From assembly GCF_022206305.1 (NCBI RefSeq), contig NZ_JAKOIW010000019.1:35130-99129 (forward strand): a stretch of 64,000 bases of DNA. The letters are read 5' to 3'. This DNA comes from Gordonia sp. 'Campus'. Lineage in GTDB: Bacteria > Actinomycetota > Actinomycetes > Mycobacteriales > Mycobacteriaceae. The notes beneath the pieces were generated by a model, which did not search any database, had not been told where the DNA came from, and saw nothing but the letters and a program-made list of their open reading frames with translations. Of this stretch, positions 9,355 to 18,056 are shown piece after piece. How positions within the stretch are numbered: the stretch's first letter is position 1; each line of letters opens with the position of its first letter. Both the position numbers and the translations under genes were made by a program.

Positions 9355-9897
9355 TCAGCCCGCCGAACCATAGGACAGGTGCACGACCCCGTTGTCGAAG
9401 ACATCCGAATCGACCAGCGTGAGCGGGATGTCCGCGAGCCCGTCGAAGAGCCGCGCGCCGGACCCCAGGACCACCGGGTAGACCAGCAGATGGAGCTCGT
9501 CGATCAGTTTGTCGCGCAACAGCGCCCGCACGAGCGTTCCGCTGCCGCTGATGTAGAGGTCGCGGTCCTGCTTGAGCTCCCGGATGCGGTCGGCGTCGTA
9601 GGGTCCCAGGACCTCGGAGTTCTGCCAACCCTCGGCGGACTCGAGAGTCGACGACACGACGTACTTGGTGGTGTCGTTGAAGAAGGGCGCGCCCGGGTCG
9701 TCGGCGGCGGTCCGGGTGGACCACGCCGGCGCGAACATCTCGAATGTGTTGCGCCCGAGGAGAATCCCGGTGCAGCTGCTCATGAACGAGTTCAGCACCT
9801 CACCCATGCCGTCGGCGAATCCATACGGCATCGTGAAGCTCGGGTCCTCGTAGCTTCCGTCGAGGGTGATGAATTCGTGGACGTGGATCTTTCCCAT
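9355..9897 (-). CDS. Dihydrofolate reductase-family protein (RibD C-terminal fold)
   Basis: A 180-residue protein starting MGKIHVHEFITLDGSYEDP, the usual opening of stand-alone RibD-C/dihydrofolate reductase-like proteins. The NADPH-binding signature is SGSGTLVRALL (about 123-133), followed by DELHLLVYPVVLGSGARLF, the second conserved block. GAGGAAA precedes the ATG at 9897. Members are pyridine-nucleotide-dependent reductases of mostly unknown substrate; this is not the true folA. Its stop lies 11 bases from the stop of the convergent chaperone-like gene. Confidence 0.8.
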   Translation of the reverse strand: MGKIHVHEFITLDGSYEDPSFTMPYGFADGMGEVLNSFMSSCTGILLGRNTFEMFAPAWSTRTAADDPGAPFFNDTTKYVVSSTLESAEGWQNSEVLGPYDADRIRELKQDRDLYISGSGTLVRALLRDKLIDELHLLVYPVVLGSGARLFDGLADIPLTLVDSDVFDNGVVHLSYGSAG

Positions 9898-9981
9898 GGC
9901 GTTTCCTCGTTCGTCTCGATGAGTGAGTGTCACGATGTCAGACCGGGCCACCGCCGGAAAGTCATCGGCGGTCGTGGCCCC

Positions 9982-10021
9982 GCCGGCTGAGCCCCCTCCC
10001 GCCGGCTGAGCCTGTCGAAGC
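9982..10021. repeat. Direct repeat GCCGGCTGAGCC, part of a dispersed actinobacterial repeat
   Basis: The 12-mer GCCGGCTGAGCC occurs at 9982-9993 and 10001-10012. The second copy continues as CTGTCGAAGC. The string GGCTGAGCCTGTCGAAG resembles a small intergenic repeat recalled from Gordonia and related genomes. It sits between the divergent RibD-like and SDR genes. Confidence 0.45.
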
Positions 10022-10074
10022 CCCCGCTTGTCTGGTAACTCTGGATCGACACACCAGCCGAACAGAGGAGTTCC

Positions 10075-10878
10075 ATGGACGTCGCAGGCAAGGTGGCCAT
10101 CGTCACGGGCGGAGGCGGCGGCATCGGCGGGGCGATCGCCCACGCTCTGGTTGACGCGGGCGCGAAGGTCGTGGTCACCGACCTCGACGAGGCCACCGCA
10201 CACCATGTGGCCGCCGCGCTCGGCGACTCCGCGGCGGCGATCGGCGGCGACGCGTCGAGCGACGATCACATCGATGCGGCGGTTCGGTTGGCGGAGAGCA
10301 GCTTCGGACCCGTCGATCTGTACTTCGCGAATGCCGGCGTGGGCGTCGGCGGCGGTGTCGACACCGAGGAGAGCGTCTGGGACCTCACACTCGACATCAA
10401 CCTCCGAGCCCACATCCGAGCGGCGCGACGGCTGGTACCGGAGTGGGTGGAGCGCGGCAGCGGGTACTTTGTCTCCACGGCGTCGGCGGCGGGTCTGCTC
10501 ACCCAGATCGGCAATGCGCCCTATTCGGTGACCAAGCATGCGGCGGTCGGTTTCGCGGAGTGGCTCAACATCACCCACGGCGACGACGGCATCCGGGTGA
10601 GTTGCCTGTGCCCGATGGGCGTCGACACCAAACTGCTCCGGTCCGACGACGACTCCGTCACCGAGGACCAGAAGCTGATGCGACGCGCCGTCGAGACCGC
10701 AGGCGCCGTGCTCACCCCCGGCGCGGTGGCTGCCATCGTCCTGGAAGCCGTTGCCGACGAACGATTCTTGATCCTGCCGCACCCCGAGGTCCTCGAGATG
10801 TATCGGCACAAGGGGGCCGATTACGACCGCTGGCTGCGCGGGATGCGGCGCTATCAGACCGCGCTCCGCGGGCAGTGA
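10075..10878 (+). CDS. Short-chain dehydrogenase/reductase
   Basis: A 267-residue classical SDR. The cofactor motif TGGGGGIGG is at about residues 11-19, NAGVG near 84-88, the catalytic Ser region is STASAAG and the YxxxK motif is YSVTK near 149-153. An acidic residue after the second strand (VVTDLDE) suggests preference for NAD(H). The substrate is an unidentified alcohol or ketone. GAGGAG lies upstream of the ATG at 10075. The gene stands alone, converging on the phosphotriesterase-like gene 7 bases downstream. Confidence 0.82.
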   Translation: MDVAGKVAIVTGGGGGIGGAIAHALVDAGAKVVVTDLDEATAHHVAAALGDSAAAIGGDASSDDHIDAAVRLAESSFGPVDLYFANAGVGVGGGVDTEESVWDLTLDINLRAHIRAARRLVPEWVERGSGYFVSTASAAGLLTQIGNAPYSVTKHAAVGFAEWLNITHGDDGIRVSCLCPMGVDTKLLRSDDDSVTEDQKLMRRAVETAGAVLTPGAVAAIVLEAVADERFLILPHPEVLEMYRHKGADYDRWLRGMRRYQTALRGQ

Positions 10879-10885
10879 TCGCCGG

Positions 10886-11845
10886 CTACTCGAAGTAGCG
10901 TCGAGGGACGTCGACCAGCATCGTCGTGATGTCGGCGTCGCTGACGCCGCGTTCGCGCAGCGCCGGGAGCACCTCCTCGCTGATGTGTCGGTAGTTCCAC
11001 TTCGGCAGCGCCTGCTTCTTCGCCTCGTGGTCGAACCAGTCGATGAAGCATGCGGCGTCGTGTGCCAGCGCCATGCGGTCGGCGTACCCGCGCTTGCAGA
11101 GCTCGACGACGATGTCGACGCGCTGGTCGAAGGGCAGCAGCAGGTCGAGGCCGAAGCGGTCCATGCCGAGGATGGACCCCGCATCGGCGAGCTTCATCAG
11201 GTAGTCGATGTCCACGCTGTCACCGGAGTGGCCGATCACCACCTTGGTGAGGTCGGCTCCCTCTTCGGCCAGCACACGCTGCGCCACCAGGCCCGACTGA
11301 CTGTGCGGATCGGTGTGCACCGTGATCGGCGCGCCGGTCTGCGCACTCGTCTGCCCCACGGCGCGCATCACCCGTTCGACGCCGGGCGTCAGACCCTGGG
11401 ATTCGATGGCGCACTTGAGGAATGCCGCCCGGACACCGGTGTCGGCGATGCCTTCGGTGAGGTCCTTCGTGAAGAGGGTGACCAGCGGCTCCGGGACGTC
11501 GAACAACATGCCGGGTCCGGCGTAGTGGAATTGGAACGGGATGTCGTTGTAGGTGTACAGGCCGGTCGCGACGACGATGTTGAGGTCGATCTGCTCGGCG
11601 ATGCGCTGGATGCGGGGGATGTAGCGACCGAGGCCGAGCACGGTCGGGTCGAAGATCGTGTCGATGCCCAGTTCCTTGAGCTCCGTCAGGTCGCGGACCG
11701 CCTCGGCGACCTTGGCGTCCTCGTCCCAGTCGTCCTGATAGTTCTGGCGGAACTCCTCCCCGACGATGAAGACGTGCTCATGTACCAGCACGTGTCCGAG
11801 GTCGGCCGAGTCGACGGGGCCGGTCGCGGTGTGAACGGTGGCCAT
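10886..11845 (-). CDS. Phosphotriesterase-family metal hydrolase
   Basis: A 319-residue TIM-barrel amidohydrolase. Expected metal ligands are visible: the HEH of LVHEHVF (about 22-24), the carboxylated Lys in AAFLKCAIES (about 145), His in TVHTDPH and VIGHSGD, and the Asp in LAHDAACF. This fits phosphotriesterases, PTE-like lactonases and related proteins, which hydrolyse phosphotriesters, lactones or other esters. It lies 114 bases downstream of the NCS1 permease on the same strand, so the permease may import its substrate or a precursor. A lactone or cyclic amide is a reasonable guess. Confidence 0.8.
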   Translation of the reverse strand: MATVHTATGPVDSADLGHVLVHEHVFIVGEEFRQNYQDDWDEDAKVAEAVRDLTELKELGIDTIFDPTVLGLGRYIPRIQRIAEQIDLNIVVATGLYTYNDIPFQFHYAGPGMLFDVPEPLVTLFTKDLTEGIADTGVRAAFLKCAIESQGLTPGVERVMRAVGQTSAQTGAPITVHTDPHSQSGLVAQRVLAEEGADLTKVVIGHSGDSVDIDYLMKLADAGSILGMDRFGLDLLLPFDQRVDIVVELCKRGYADRMALAHDAACFIDWFDHEAKKQALPKWNYRHISEEVLPALRERGVSDADITTMLVDVPRRYFE

Positions 11846-11959
11846 GGAACCCTCCTCACCGGGAGGCCGCGTCGCCTCCCGCTGCGCCGAACCCTAATCG
11901 ACCGGCGCCGGCCGGGACCGTGTTTCGGCGGTCGCGACATGCACCGCTCCGCATACGTG

Positions 11960-13402
11960 TCAGGCGGCGGTGCGAGTGGAGGTGGCCTTCTCCATCCCCC
12001 AGTACGAGGTGCCCGCGACGATCGCCCCGGCGAGCCACGACAGGTCGACGCCGCCCAGCGCGACCGCGACCGGGCCCTGCAGCGCGGGCAGCATGCCGTA
12101 CATGAACAGCCAGGTTGCGACGACACCCAGCGCGAGGGCGATGAGAGCCGTCGGGCGCACCATGGGCAATACGCTGTCGGCCGGCTTCGCGAAGAGGCTC
12201 TCGGCGTCGATCTGTCGTCGGGCGATGAGGAACCAGTGCACCAGAACGACTGTGCCCCACGGGCTCAACCAGCCGACGATCGAGACGAGCCAGCTGTCGA
12301 TGGTCGTGGCGAAGTCGCTGTTGAGCACGAAGTAGACGACGATCGCCATCGCGACGACGCCGATGATCACGTTCAGCACCCGACGGTCCACGCGGATGTC
12401 GAGCGCCTGTGTGGAGACCGTGCACGTGTAGATGTTGAGGATGTTGGTGGCGAGCGGACCATGGACCACGAGCAGCAGCACGGGCAGTGCCAGTGCACCG
12501 TAGGCGTCGACGATGATCTCGCCCGGGTCCGCGGAGTCACTGAGGGTAGCCAGCGAGGCGCCGAGGACGCCGAGCCACACGACGGGGATGAACTGACCGA
12601 GCGCGCTGGCCAGGAACAGCTTGCGGGACGGCACATCTCGCGACACGAACCGGGAGTAGTCGCCCGCATATCCGAGCCAGGTGAGTCCCCAGCCGATGCC
12701 GATGGCGGTCATCACCGCGGTGATCGCACCGATGTGGGCCGAGCCCGTCAGTTCCGGGGCCGTGGACCGTCCCCAGTCGACATCGAGGCCGACCCAGGCG
12801 ACGACGGTCATCACGAACAGGATGGCCACCGTGGGAGGCACGGTCCAGCGCTCGAATGCCGAGATGGCACGGTATCCGAACCAGGCGATCGTCACCTGCA
12901 TGACCATGATGACGGCGGCCACCACGATCCGCGCGGCGTTGTTGTCCAGGTCGGGGTCGACGAGGCCGAGCTCACCCAGCAGGGCCATCACCAGGTCGAG
13001 GACGATCCAGGTGTTGACCGCACACCAGCCCATGCAGACGAGCGCCTGCACAGCGGCCGGCACGTAAGCGCCGCGACGCCCGAAGACCGCACGTGAGAGG
13101 ACCATGCCGGTCACCCCGGTGCGCTGCCCGATGACGACGAAGATGCCGAAGATCGTCATGCCGATGACGTTTCCGGCCACGAGGACGGCCACCGTCTCCC
13201 ACAGCCCGAGGCCCATCGTGACGCCGAGTGCGCCCAGCACCCAGTTGATCGGCGCGATGTTGGCCCCGGCCCAGATCCAGAACTGGCCGCGTACATCGTG
13301 GGTCTTCGCGGATTCGGGGATGAGTTCGAGTTCGGCCTCGGCCTGCAGAACCGAATGGTCGGGGCCGGGGGCCGGCGAAGGTGCGGCATCGGTTGCGGTC
13401 AT
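11960..13402 (-). CDS. NCS1-family permease (cytosine/purine/allantoin type)
   Basis: A 480-residue integral membrane protein with about 12 hydrophobic segments. The N-terminal block WIWAGANIAPINWVLGALG is characteristic of NCS1 nucleobase:cation symporters. Subfamily members import cytosine, uracil, hydantoin, allantoin or thiamine precursors with H+ or Na+. It is first in a likely two-gene transcript with the phosphotriesterase-like hydrolase. A short perfect repeat, GACAG-T-CTGTC at 13543-13553, lies about 140 bases upstream of the ATG at 13402 and could be an operator. Confidence 0.85.
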   Translation of the reverse strand: MTATDAAPSPAPGPDHSVLQAEAELELIPESAKTHDVRGQFWIWAGANIAPINWVLGALGVTMGLGLWETVAVLVAGNVIGMTIFGIFVVIGQRTGVTGMVLSRAVFGRRGAYVPAAVQALVCMGWCAVNTWIVLDLVMALLGELGLVDPDLDNNAARIVVAAVIMVMQVTIAWFGYRAISAFERWTVPPTVAILFVMTVVAWVGLDVDWGRSTAPELTGSAHIGAITAVMTAIGIGWGLTWLGYAGDYSRFVSRDVPSRKLFLASALGQFIPVVWLGVLGASLATLSDSADPGEIIVDAYGALALPVLLLVVHGPLATNILNIYTCTVSTQALDIRVDRRVLNVIIGVVAMAIVVYFVLNSDFATTIDSWLVSIVGWLSPWGTVVLVHWFLIARRQIDAESLFAKPADSVLPMVRPTALIALALGVVATWLFMYGMLPALQGPVAVALGGVDLSWLAGAIVAGTSYWGMEKATSTRTAA

Positions 13403-13588
13403 GGAGTCCGTCCAGAGTGGTCGGCCCGATGGATTCGGGCGCGATGGTCATATCGCGCGACGATGCGCTGTGCGTACATCTTCATCTGCTCTGGGCCGCT
13501 GAGGACACTGACAGATTGTTCGTTCACTACCGGATCGTCAAGGACAGTCTGTCTCATCCCATCGGCAGGGAGGCCCGATCCTGTGACC

Positions 13589-13650
13589 GACAGACTTCAA
13601 CTCGACCGGCAGACCTCGATCGAAGTCCATCGGTCGAGTTGAGGTCTGCC
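13589..13650. terminator. Large nested inverted repeat after the AraC-type gene
   Basis: Arms 13589-13608 and 13631-13650 pair at 18 of 20 positions. The 22-base loop itself holds a near-perfect palindrome at 13612-13627 (GACCTCGATCGAAGTC). It begins 14 bases past the stop (13664) of the minus-strand AraC gene and precedes the permease promoter region, so it is well placed to end AraC transcription. No T-run follows. Confidence 0.5.
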
Positions 13651-13663
13651 AGTCGCAGCCAGA

Positions 13664-14602
13664 TCACTGCCGACGGTCCTGTGACGGCGGCACACCGTAG
13701 CGTTTGCGGTAGGCCGCCGCAAACCGACTCGCACTCGAAAACCCCCATCGCGCAGCCACTTCCGTCACGGTGCCGGCGTTGTCCGGGGAGGTGAGCTCGG
13801 TGTGCGCACGGTCGAGGCGGATGTCCTGCAGCGTTCGGGTGGGGCTCGAGCCGACGTGTTCGGCGAATCCCTCCTGCAGACGACGCAGGCTCGTCCCGCC
13901 GAGTTCGGCCATGTCCGCCAGACGCCAGTCCCTGCCGGGATCGTCGTGCAACGCGTCGAGCACCCGCTTGACCGTCCGCGGCCGGAGCCCCGTACCTGCG
14001 TCCGCAGGCGACACCGCGAGGAGGAAGGCACTGCTGATCGCACTCGCGAGTTGGGGTCCGACAAGTGGATTGGACAACAGATCCGCTGGTTCACGGATCT
14101 GGGCCGACAGCGCGCGCACGAGGGAGAACCACGCCTGTTGATCGGGTCCGGAGAGATCGATCTGATCCGGCAGCATCAACTGCGACCGCAACGCCGTCGC
14201 CCGTACCCGGTCGGCCTCACGCTCCAGGTACTCGGCGTCGAACTTGACCCCGACGACGTCGCAGTCGGCTGACCACCTGGTGATGACCGAAGGACGACCG
14301 GCGGTGAACACCGTCGCCTTGCCCTGTTCGGATGTCGTGCGCACCGAACCCGCACGCGAATCCAGTACTCCCCGGATCGGGATGTTGACCTCATACGCAC
14401 CCGGATAGTCACACGCGATGGACACGTCTGTCCCCCAGTTGAGCCGCCCGATGGTGACCGGACCCAGTTCGACCGTCTGCAGCATCAGTTCCAGCCGGTC
14501 GGGTGCGGACAGGGCGGTCAATTCGTGCGGGAAGTACACCTCTTCGACGGCCCGATGCGCCGTCTCCCAGTCCTTCGTGTGGGTACCACTCCGCGTGGGC
14601 AT
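13664..14602 (-). CDS. gcoR: AraC-family regulator, likely activator of the guaiacol demethylase genes
   Basis: A 312-residue protein with a substrate-sensing N-terminal half of the AraC_binding_2 type and two C-terminal helix-turn-helix motifs (LADMAELGGTSLRRLQEGF and VTEVAARWGFSSASRFAAAYRKRYG). The frame opens far upstream, but the ATG at 14602 has GAGGAA before it and gives the family's usual length. It is divergent from the P450 gene, with 241 bases between, which is how AraC activators of aromatic O-demethylase genes lie in Amycolatopsis and Rhodococcus. Inference: it senses guaiacol or a related methoxyphenol and activates gcoAB. The symbol rests on context. Confidence 0.75.
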   Translation of the reverse strand: MPTRSGTHTKDWETAHRAVEEVYFPHELTALSAPDRLELMLQTVELGPVTIGRLNWGTDVSIACDYPGAYEVNIPIRGVLDSRAGSVRTTSEQGKATVFTAGRPSVITRWSADCDVVGVKFDAEYLEREADRVRATALRSQLMLPDQIDLSGPDQQAWFSLVRALSAQIREPADLLSNPLVGPQLASAISSAFLLAVSPADAGTGLRPRTVKRVLDALHDDPGRDWRLADMAELGGTSLRRLQEGFAEHVGSSPTRTLQDIRLDRAHTELTSPDNAGTVTEVAARWGFSSASRFAAAYRKRYGVPPSQDRRQ

Positions 14603-14843
14603 CGTTCTTCCTCGTGCTCCGATCCAGATCCGCCGGGTGTGCCGGTCCCCCGATTCAACCTGGTGATCCACCGCACTCGCCAGTGTTGTCGAGATCGAGC
14701 TCACATCGATCGCGGAATCCGTGCCGACATCGCGCTTCGCGTATCGCCCCGGGACGAGCCGATCCCTAATGTCGCCACACACCACACCGGTGCAGCCCGC
14801 CCGGTCCCCGGAACCCCGATCGCGACACCACGAGGAGACGACG

Positions 14844-16055
14844 ATGACCAGCACCATCTCTTGGATCGACGACATCACCATGACCGAGCTCGAACGTAAC
14901 CCGTATCCCGTCTACGAACGGCTGCGGGCCGAGGCGCCCCTGGCCTATGTGCCGGTCCTCGGTTCGTACGTGGCCACCACTGCCGACATCTGCCGGTCGA
15001 TCGCCACCAGCCCCGACTTCGAAGCGGTGATCACCAAAGCCGGTGGACGTACTTTCGGTCATCCCGCGGTCATCGGCGTCAACGGACCGATCCACGAGGA
15101 CCTTCGCTCGATGGTCGACCCGGCACTGCAACCACAAGAGGTCGACCGCTGGATCGACGACCTGGTCCGTCCCATCGCCCGCAGGTACCTGACCGACTTC
15201 GAGGACATGGGGAAGGCCGAACTGGTCGCGCAGTACTGCGAACCGGTCAGCGTCCGTGCTCTCGGTGACCTGCTCGGACTGCAGTCGGTGAGCTCGGACA
15301 AGCTGCGCGAGTGGTTCCACAAACTGTCGAACTCCTTCACCAACGCGGGTGTCGACGAGAACGGCGAGTTCACCAACCCCGGCGGCTTCGCCGAGGCCGA
15401 CGCGGCGAAACTCGAGATCCAATCCATCGTCAATCCGCTCATCGACAACTGGATCGTGAATCCCGACGACAGCGCGATCTCACACTGGCTGCACGACGGC
15501 ATGCCCGACGGGCAGACCCGCGACCGCGACTACATCTACCCGACGCTGTACGTCTATCTGCTCGGCGCGATGCAAGAGCCCGGTCACGCCATGGCGTCGA
15601 CCCTCGTCGGTCTGTTCACCCGCCCCGACCAGTTCGAGCAGGTTGTCGACGAGCCGGGTCTGATCCCGCGCGCCATCTCCGAGGGGATGCGGTGGACCTC
15701 GCCCATCTGGTCGGCGACGGCTCGCATCAGCACCAAGGACGTGGAGGTCGCCGGCGTCGAGTTGCCGGAGGGTTCGGTGGTGCTGATGTCATACGGTTCG
15801 GCCAACCACGACGACTCCGTCTACGAGGCCCCGTCCGAGTACGACATCACCCGGCCACCGCTTCCCCACCTCGCCTTCGGCGCCGGCAATCACGCGTGCG
15901 CGGGCATCTACTTCGCCAACCACGTCTGCCGGATCGCGCTCGAGGAACTTTTCGAATCGATTCCGAACCTCGAACGCGACAACGCCGGCGACGTCGAGTT
16001 CTGGGGCTGGGGATTCCGTGGTCCGACCTCGCTGCACACGGTGTGGGAGGTGTGA
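14844..16055 (+). CDS. gcoA: Cytochrome P450, guaiacol-type aromatic O-demethylase (CYP255A)
   Basis: A 403-residue P450. The heme motif [10 protein letters not shown] places the axial Cys at residue 352, and the ExxR is in [10 protein letters not shown]. The I helix reads [12 protein letters not shown] instead of the usual acid-Thr pair; I recall the same unusual helix in GcoA of Amycolatopsis. Much of the rest, such as [30 protein letters not shown] and [13 protein letters not shown], also matches my memory of GcoA. GcoA removes the methyl group of guaiacol as formaldehyde, giving catechol. GAGGAGAC precedes the ATG. The reductase gene starts 2 bases after the stop, and an AraC regulator is divergent. 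Related AgcA enzymes prefer alkylguaiacols, so substrate range is open. Confidence 0.9.
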   Translation: MTSTISWIDDITMTELERNPYPVYERLRAEAPLAYVPVLGSYVATTADICRSIATSPDFEAVITKAGGRTFGHPAVIGVNGPIHEDLRSMVDPALQPQEVDRWIDDLVRPIARRYLTDFEDMGKAELVAQYCEPVSVRALGDLLGLQSVSSDKLREWFHKLSNSFTNAGVDENGEFTNPGGFAEADAAKLEIQSIVNPLIDNWIVNPDDSAISHWLHDGMPDGQTRDRDYIYPTLYVYLLGAMQEPGHAMASTLVGLFTRPDQFEQVVDEPGLIPRAISEGMRWTSPIWSATARISTKDVEVAGVELPEGSVVLMSYGSANHDDSVYEAPSEYDITRPPLPHLAFGAGNHACAGIYFANHVCRIALEELFESIPNLERDNAGDVEFWGWGFRGPTSLHTVWEV

Positions 16056-16057
16056 CG

Positions 16058-17083
16058 ATGCCGGACTCACCCACTGTCACCGTCCAGGCCGGCCGATCCT
16101 CCGTGCGGTGCGGGACCGGACAGAAGATGCTCGACGCCTTCCTGCGGAACGGGGTCTGGATCCCCAACTCCTGCAACCAGGGAACATGTGGCACCTGCAA
16201 GGTGCGCGTCCTCGGAGGGACGGTGGTCTCCCCGCCGGTCGACGACTCCATATTGTCCACCGCCGAGCAGGACCAGGGCTATGTGCTGTCATGCCAGTCG
16301 ATCCCGACCTCGGACGTCGTCGTCGAACCACCCGTGCAGGACGCGGGCACACCTCACCACGTCCTGCGGGACCTCGCCGGGACGGTGAGCAGCATGACGA
16401 GCATCGCCGACGACACCGTCGCGGTCACGGTGCTGCTCGACGAACCGCTCGAGTTCACGGCAGGCCAGTACGTCGAATTGTCCATACCGGGCACGGGCCA
16501 GACGCGCCCCTACTCGATGGCCAACCCACCCAGTCGATCCGACGAACTCGAGTTCCACATCCGACGCCAGCCCGGCGGCCTGGCCACCGACGGGTGGATC
16601 TTCTCCTCACTGAGCGTCGGAGCACCGGTCGCGATGACCGGTCCGTGGGGCGACTTCTGTTATGAGCCGGACGATCTCGGCATCGGCCTGGTGTTGCTCG
16701 CCGGCGGCACCGGTCTCGCCCCGCTCAAGTCGATCGCCAGGACCGCGCTCGACCTCGACCCCACGCGAGAGATCCACGTCTATCACGGCGTGCGCACGCA
16801 GGCCGAGCTCTACGACGTCGACTTCTGGCGCGCATTGTCCGACGAGCACCCCAACCTCCGGTACACGCCGTGCCTGAGCCGCGAACCGTGGTCCGGCCGC
16901 ACCGGGTATGTCGGCGACGCGCTGACCGAGGACTTCGACTCCTGCCGGAATCACGCGGCCTACCTGTGCGGTCCGCCCGCGATGGTGGAAGCGGGAGTCA
17001 AGGCGCTCAAACGCAGGCGGATGCCTCCGCGCCGGATCAGGCGGGAGAAGTACACCCCCGCAATCTCGTTGGTGACCATCTGA
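16058..17083 (+). CDS. gcoB: Guaiacol O-demethylase reductase (2Fe-2S/FAD/NADH)
   Basis: A 341-residue electron-transfer partner of the P450. An N-terminal plant-type ferredoxin domain carries C39, C44, C47 and C79 (CNQGTCGTCK then SCQS). An FAD domain follows (RPYSMANPP near 145) and then an NAD domain (LLAGGTGLAPLKSIA near 210, YLCGPPAMVEAG near 300). Having ferredoxin and reductase in one chain is the defining feature of the two-component GcoAB system; most bacterial P450s use three proteins. The C-terminal RRMPPRRIRREKYTPA also resembles GcoB as I recall it. The start overlaps the gcoA stop region, so the two are co-translated. The next gene is convergent, ending the operon. Confidence 0.9.
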   Translation: MPDSPTVTVQAGRSSVRCGTGQKMLDAFLRNGVWIPNSCNQGTCGTCKVRVLGGTVVSPPVDDSILSTAEQDQGYVLSCQSIPTSDVVVEPPVQDAGTPHHVLRDLAGTVSSMTSIADDTVAVTVLLDEPLEFTAGQYVELSIPGTGQTRPYSMANPPSRSDELEFHIRRQPGGLATDGWIFSSLSVGAPVAMTGPWGDFCYEPDDLGIGLVLLAGGTGLAPLKSIARTALDLDPTREIHVYHGVRTQAELYDVDFWRALSDEHPNLRYTPCLSREPWSGRTGYVGDALTEDFDSCRNHAAYLCGPPAMVEAGVKALKRRRMPPRRIRREKYTPAISLVTI

Positions 17084-17091
17084 CCCGACGC

Positions 17092-18045
17092 TCAGGCGAC
17101 GTCCTCGATGTCGGCTGCCGAGGCACCGGTGATGATGTCGAGGACGCGCGGATACTCGGCTGCGTCGGAGGACACCACCGATCCGTGGCTGCCGCCCTTG
17201 ATCAGCACGGCCTCGGCCTCACCCCCCTGTTCGACGACGGCGTCGACGTAGCGCTGCGAATTGACCGGCGACACCATCCGATCGGCCGTCCCGTGCACGG
17301 CGACGACGGGTGTGTCCGGATCGATGTTCTGGATCGGATCGACCATCGTGTAGCGCTGCGGGATCTGCCGCGGCGTCCCGCCGAGCGCCGTCACGATGCG
17401 GTCGTCACCGTGGGTTGCCGCGTAGACCATGTCGAGAGGTCCGGCGAGGGACACGACCCGGGTGGGACGGAAGACCGGTCGTGCACCGACCTCGTCGTCG
17501 TCCAGTTTGTGCCGGGTACCACCCCAGACCGCGAGTTGCGCTCCGGCGCTGTGTCCGACGACGAGCTCGTCATCGGTGTCGATCTGCGGGAACTCCCGAT
17601 CGACGACGGCCACGTGATCGAGCGCGGAGGCCACGTCGCGGAACGTCGTCGGCCAGCCGCCGCCCGAGCCGACTCGCCGGTACTCGATGTTGTAGACGGC
17701 CATGCCCCGGCCCGCGAGATCTTGCGCGAGCGGTTCGAAGATGTCCGCGCCCAGCGCACTCTGCCAAGCACCACCGTGGATCAGGACCACCAGCGGGATC
17801 GAATCGACACGCTGCTCCCCCGCCGGGAGATACAGCTCCGCCCAGTTCTGTTCGGAGTCACCACCATCGGGCGTCGGATAGTCGAAGCGATGCACGGTCA
17901 CCTCGTCGAGGTACTCCGCGGTCGACGCCGCGCTGCTCGACGTGGCGGCCGGCGCGTCCGAACCGGTATCGGCGCAGGCGGTCACCCCCGCCACCAACAC
18001 GCCGAGAAGTGCGACCATCCGCCGCCGTCGGACGACGCTCCGCAC
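17092..18045 (-). CDS. Lipoprotein alpha/beta hydrolase (carboxylesterase-like)
   Basis: A 317-residue predicted lipoprotein. After an arginine-rich start, a hydrophobic segment ends in the lipobox VTAC, followed by a Ser/Thr/Ala-rich linker, so it should sit on the outer face of the membrane. The oxyanion motif is VLIHGGAWQ, the nucleophile elbow GHSAG, the acid VHGTADRM and the His GGSHGSV. This is the HSL/esterase-like layout that hydrolyses short or medium acyl esters. GTG at 18045 is preferred to ATG at 18018 because GGTGAGG, overlapping the upstream stop, serves as its ribosome site. It lies 11 bases after the cysteine-peptidase-like gene, so the two are probably one transcript. Confidence 0.75.
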   Translation of the reverse strand: MRSVVRRRRMVALLGVLVAGVTACADTGSDAPAATSSSAASTAEYLDEVTVHRFDYPTPDGGDSEQNWAELYLPAGEQRVDSIPLVVLIHGGAWQSALGADIFEPLAQDLAGRGMAVYNIEYRRVGSGGGWPTTFRDVASALDHVAVVDREFPQIDTDDELVVGHSAGAQLAVWGGTRHKLDDDEVGARPVFRPTRVVSLAGPLDMVYAATHGDDRIVTALGGTPRQIPQRYTMVDPIQNIDPDTPVVAVHGTADRMVSPVNSQRYVDAVVEQGGEAEAVLIKGGSHGSVVSSDAAEYPRVLDIITGASAADIEDVA

Positions 18046-18056
18046 CCCGGGCGACC

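Noticed and set aside
9898..10074. CRISPR-like repeat
   Set aside because: Only two 12-bp copies at 19-bp distance, the second extended; no array and no cas genes.
10985..13096. 703-codon plus-strand open frame across the phosphotriesterase and permease genes
   Set aside because: Low-complexity composition (Asp, Val, Gly, Arg, His) and it spans two clear minus-strand genes and their gap. It is an artefact of high GC.
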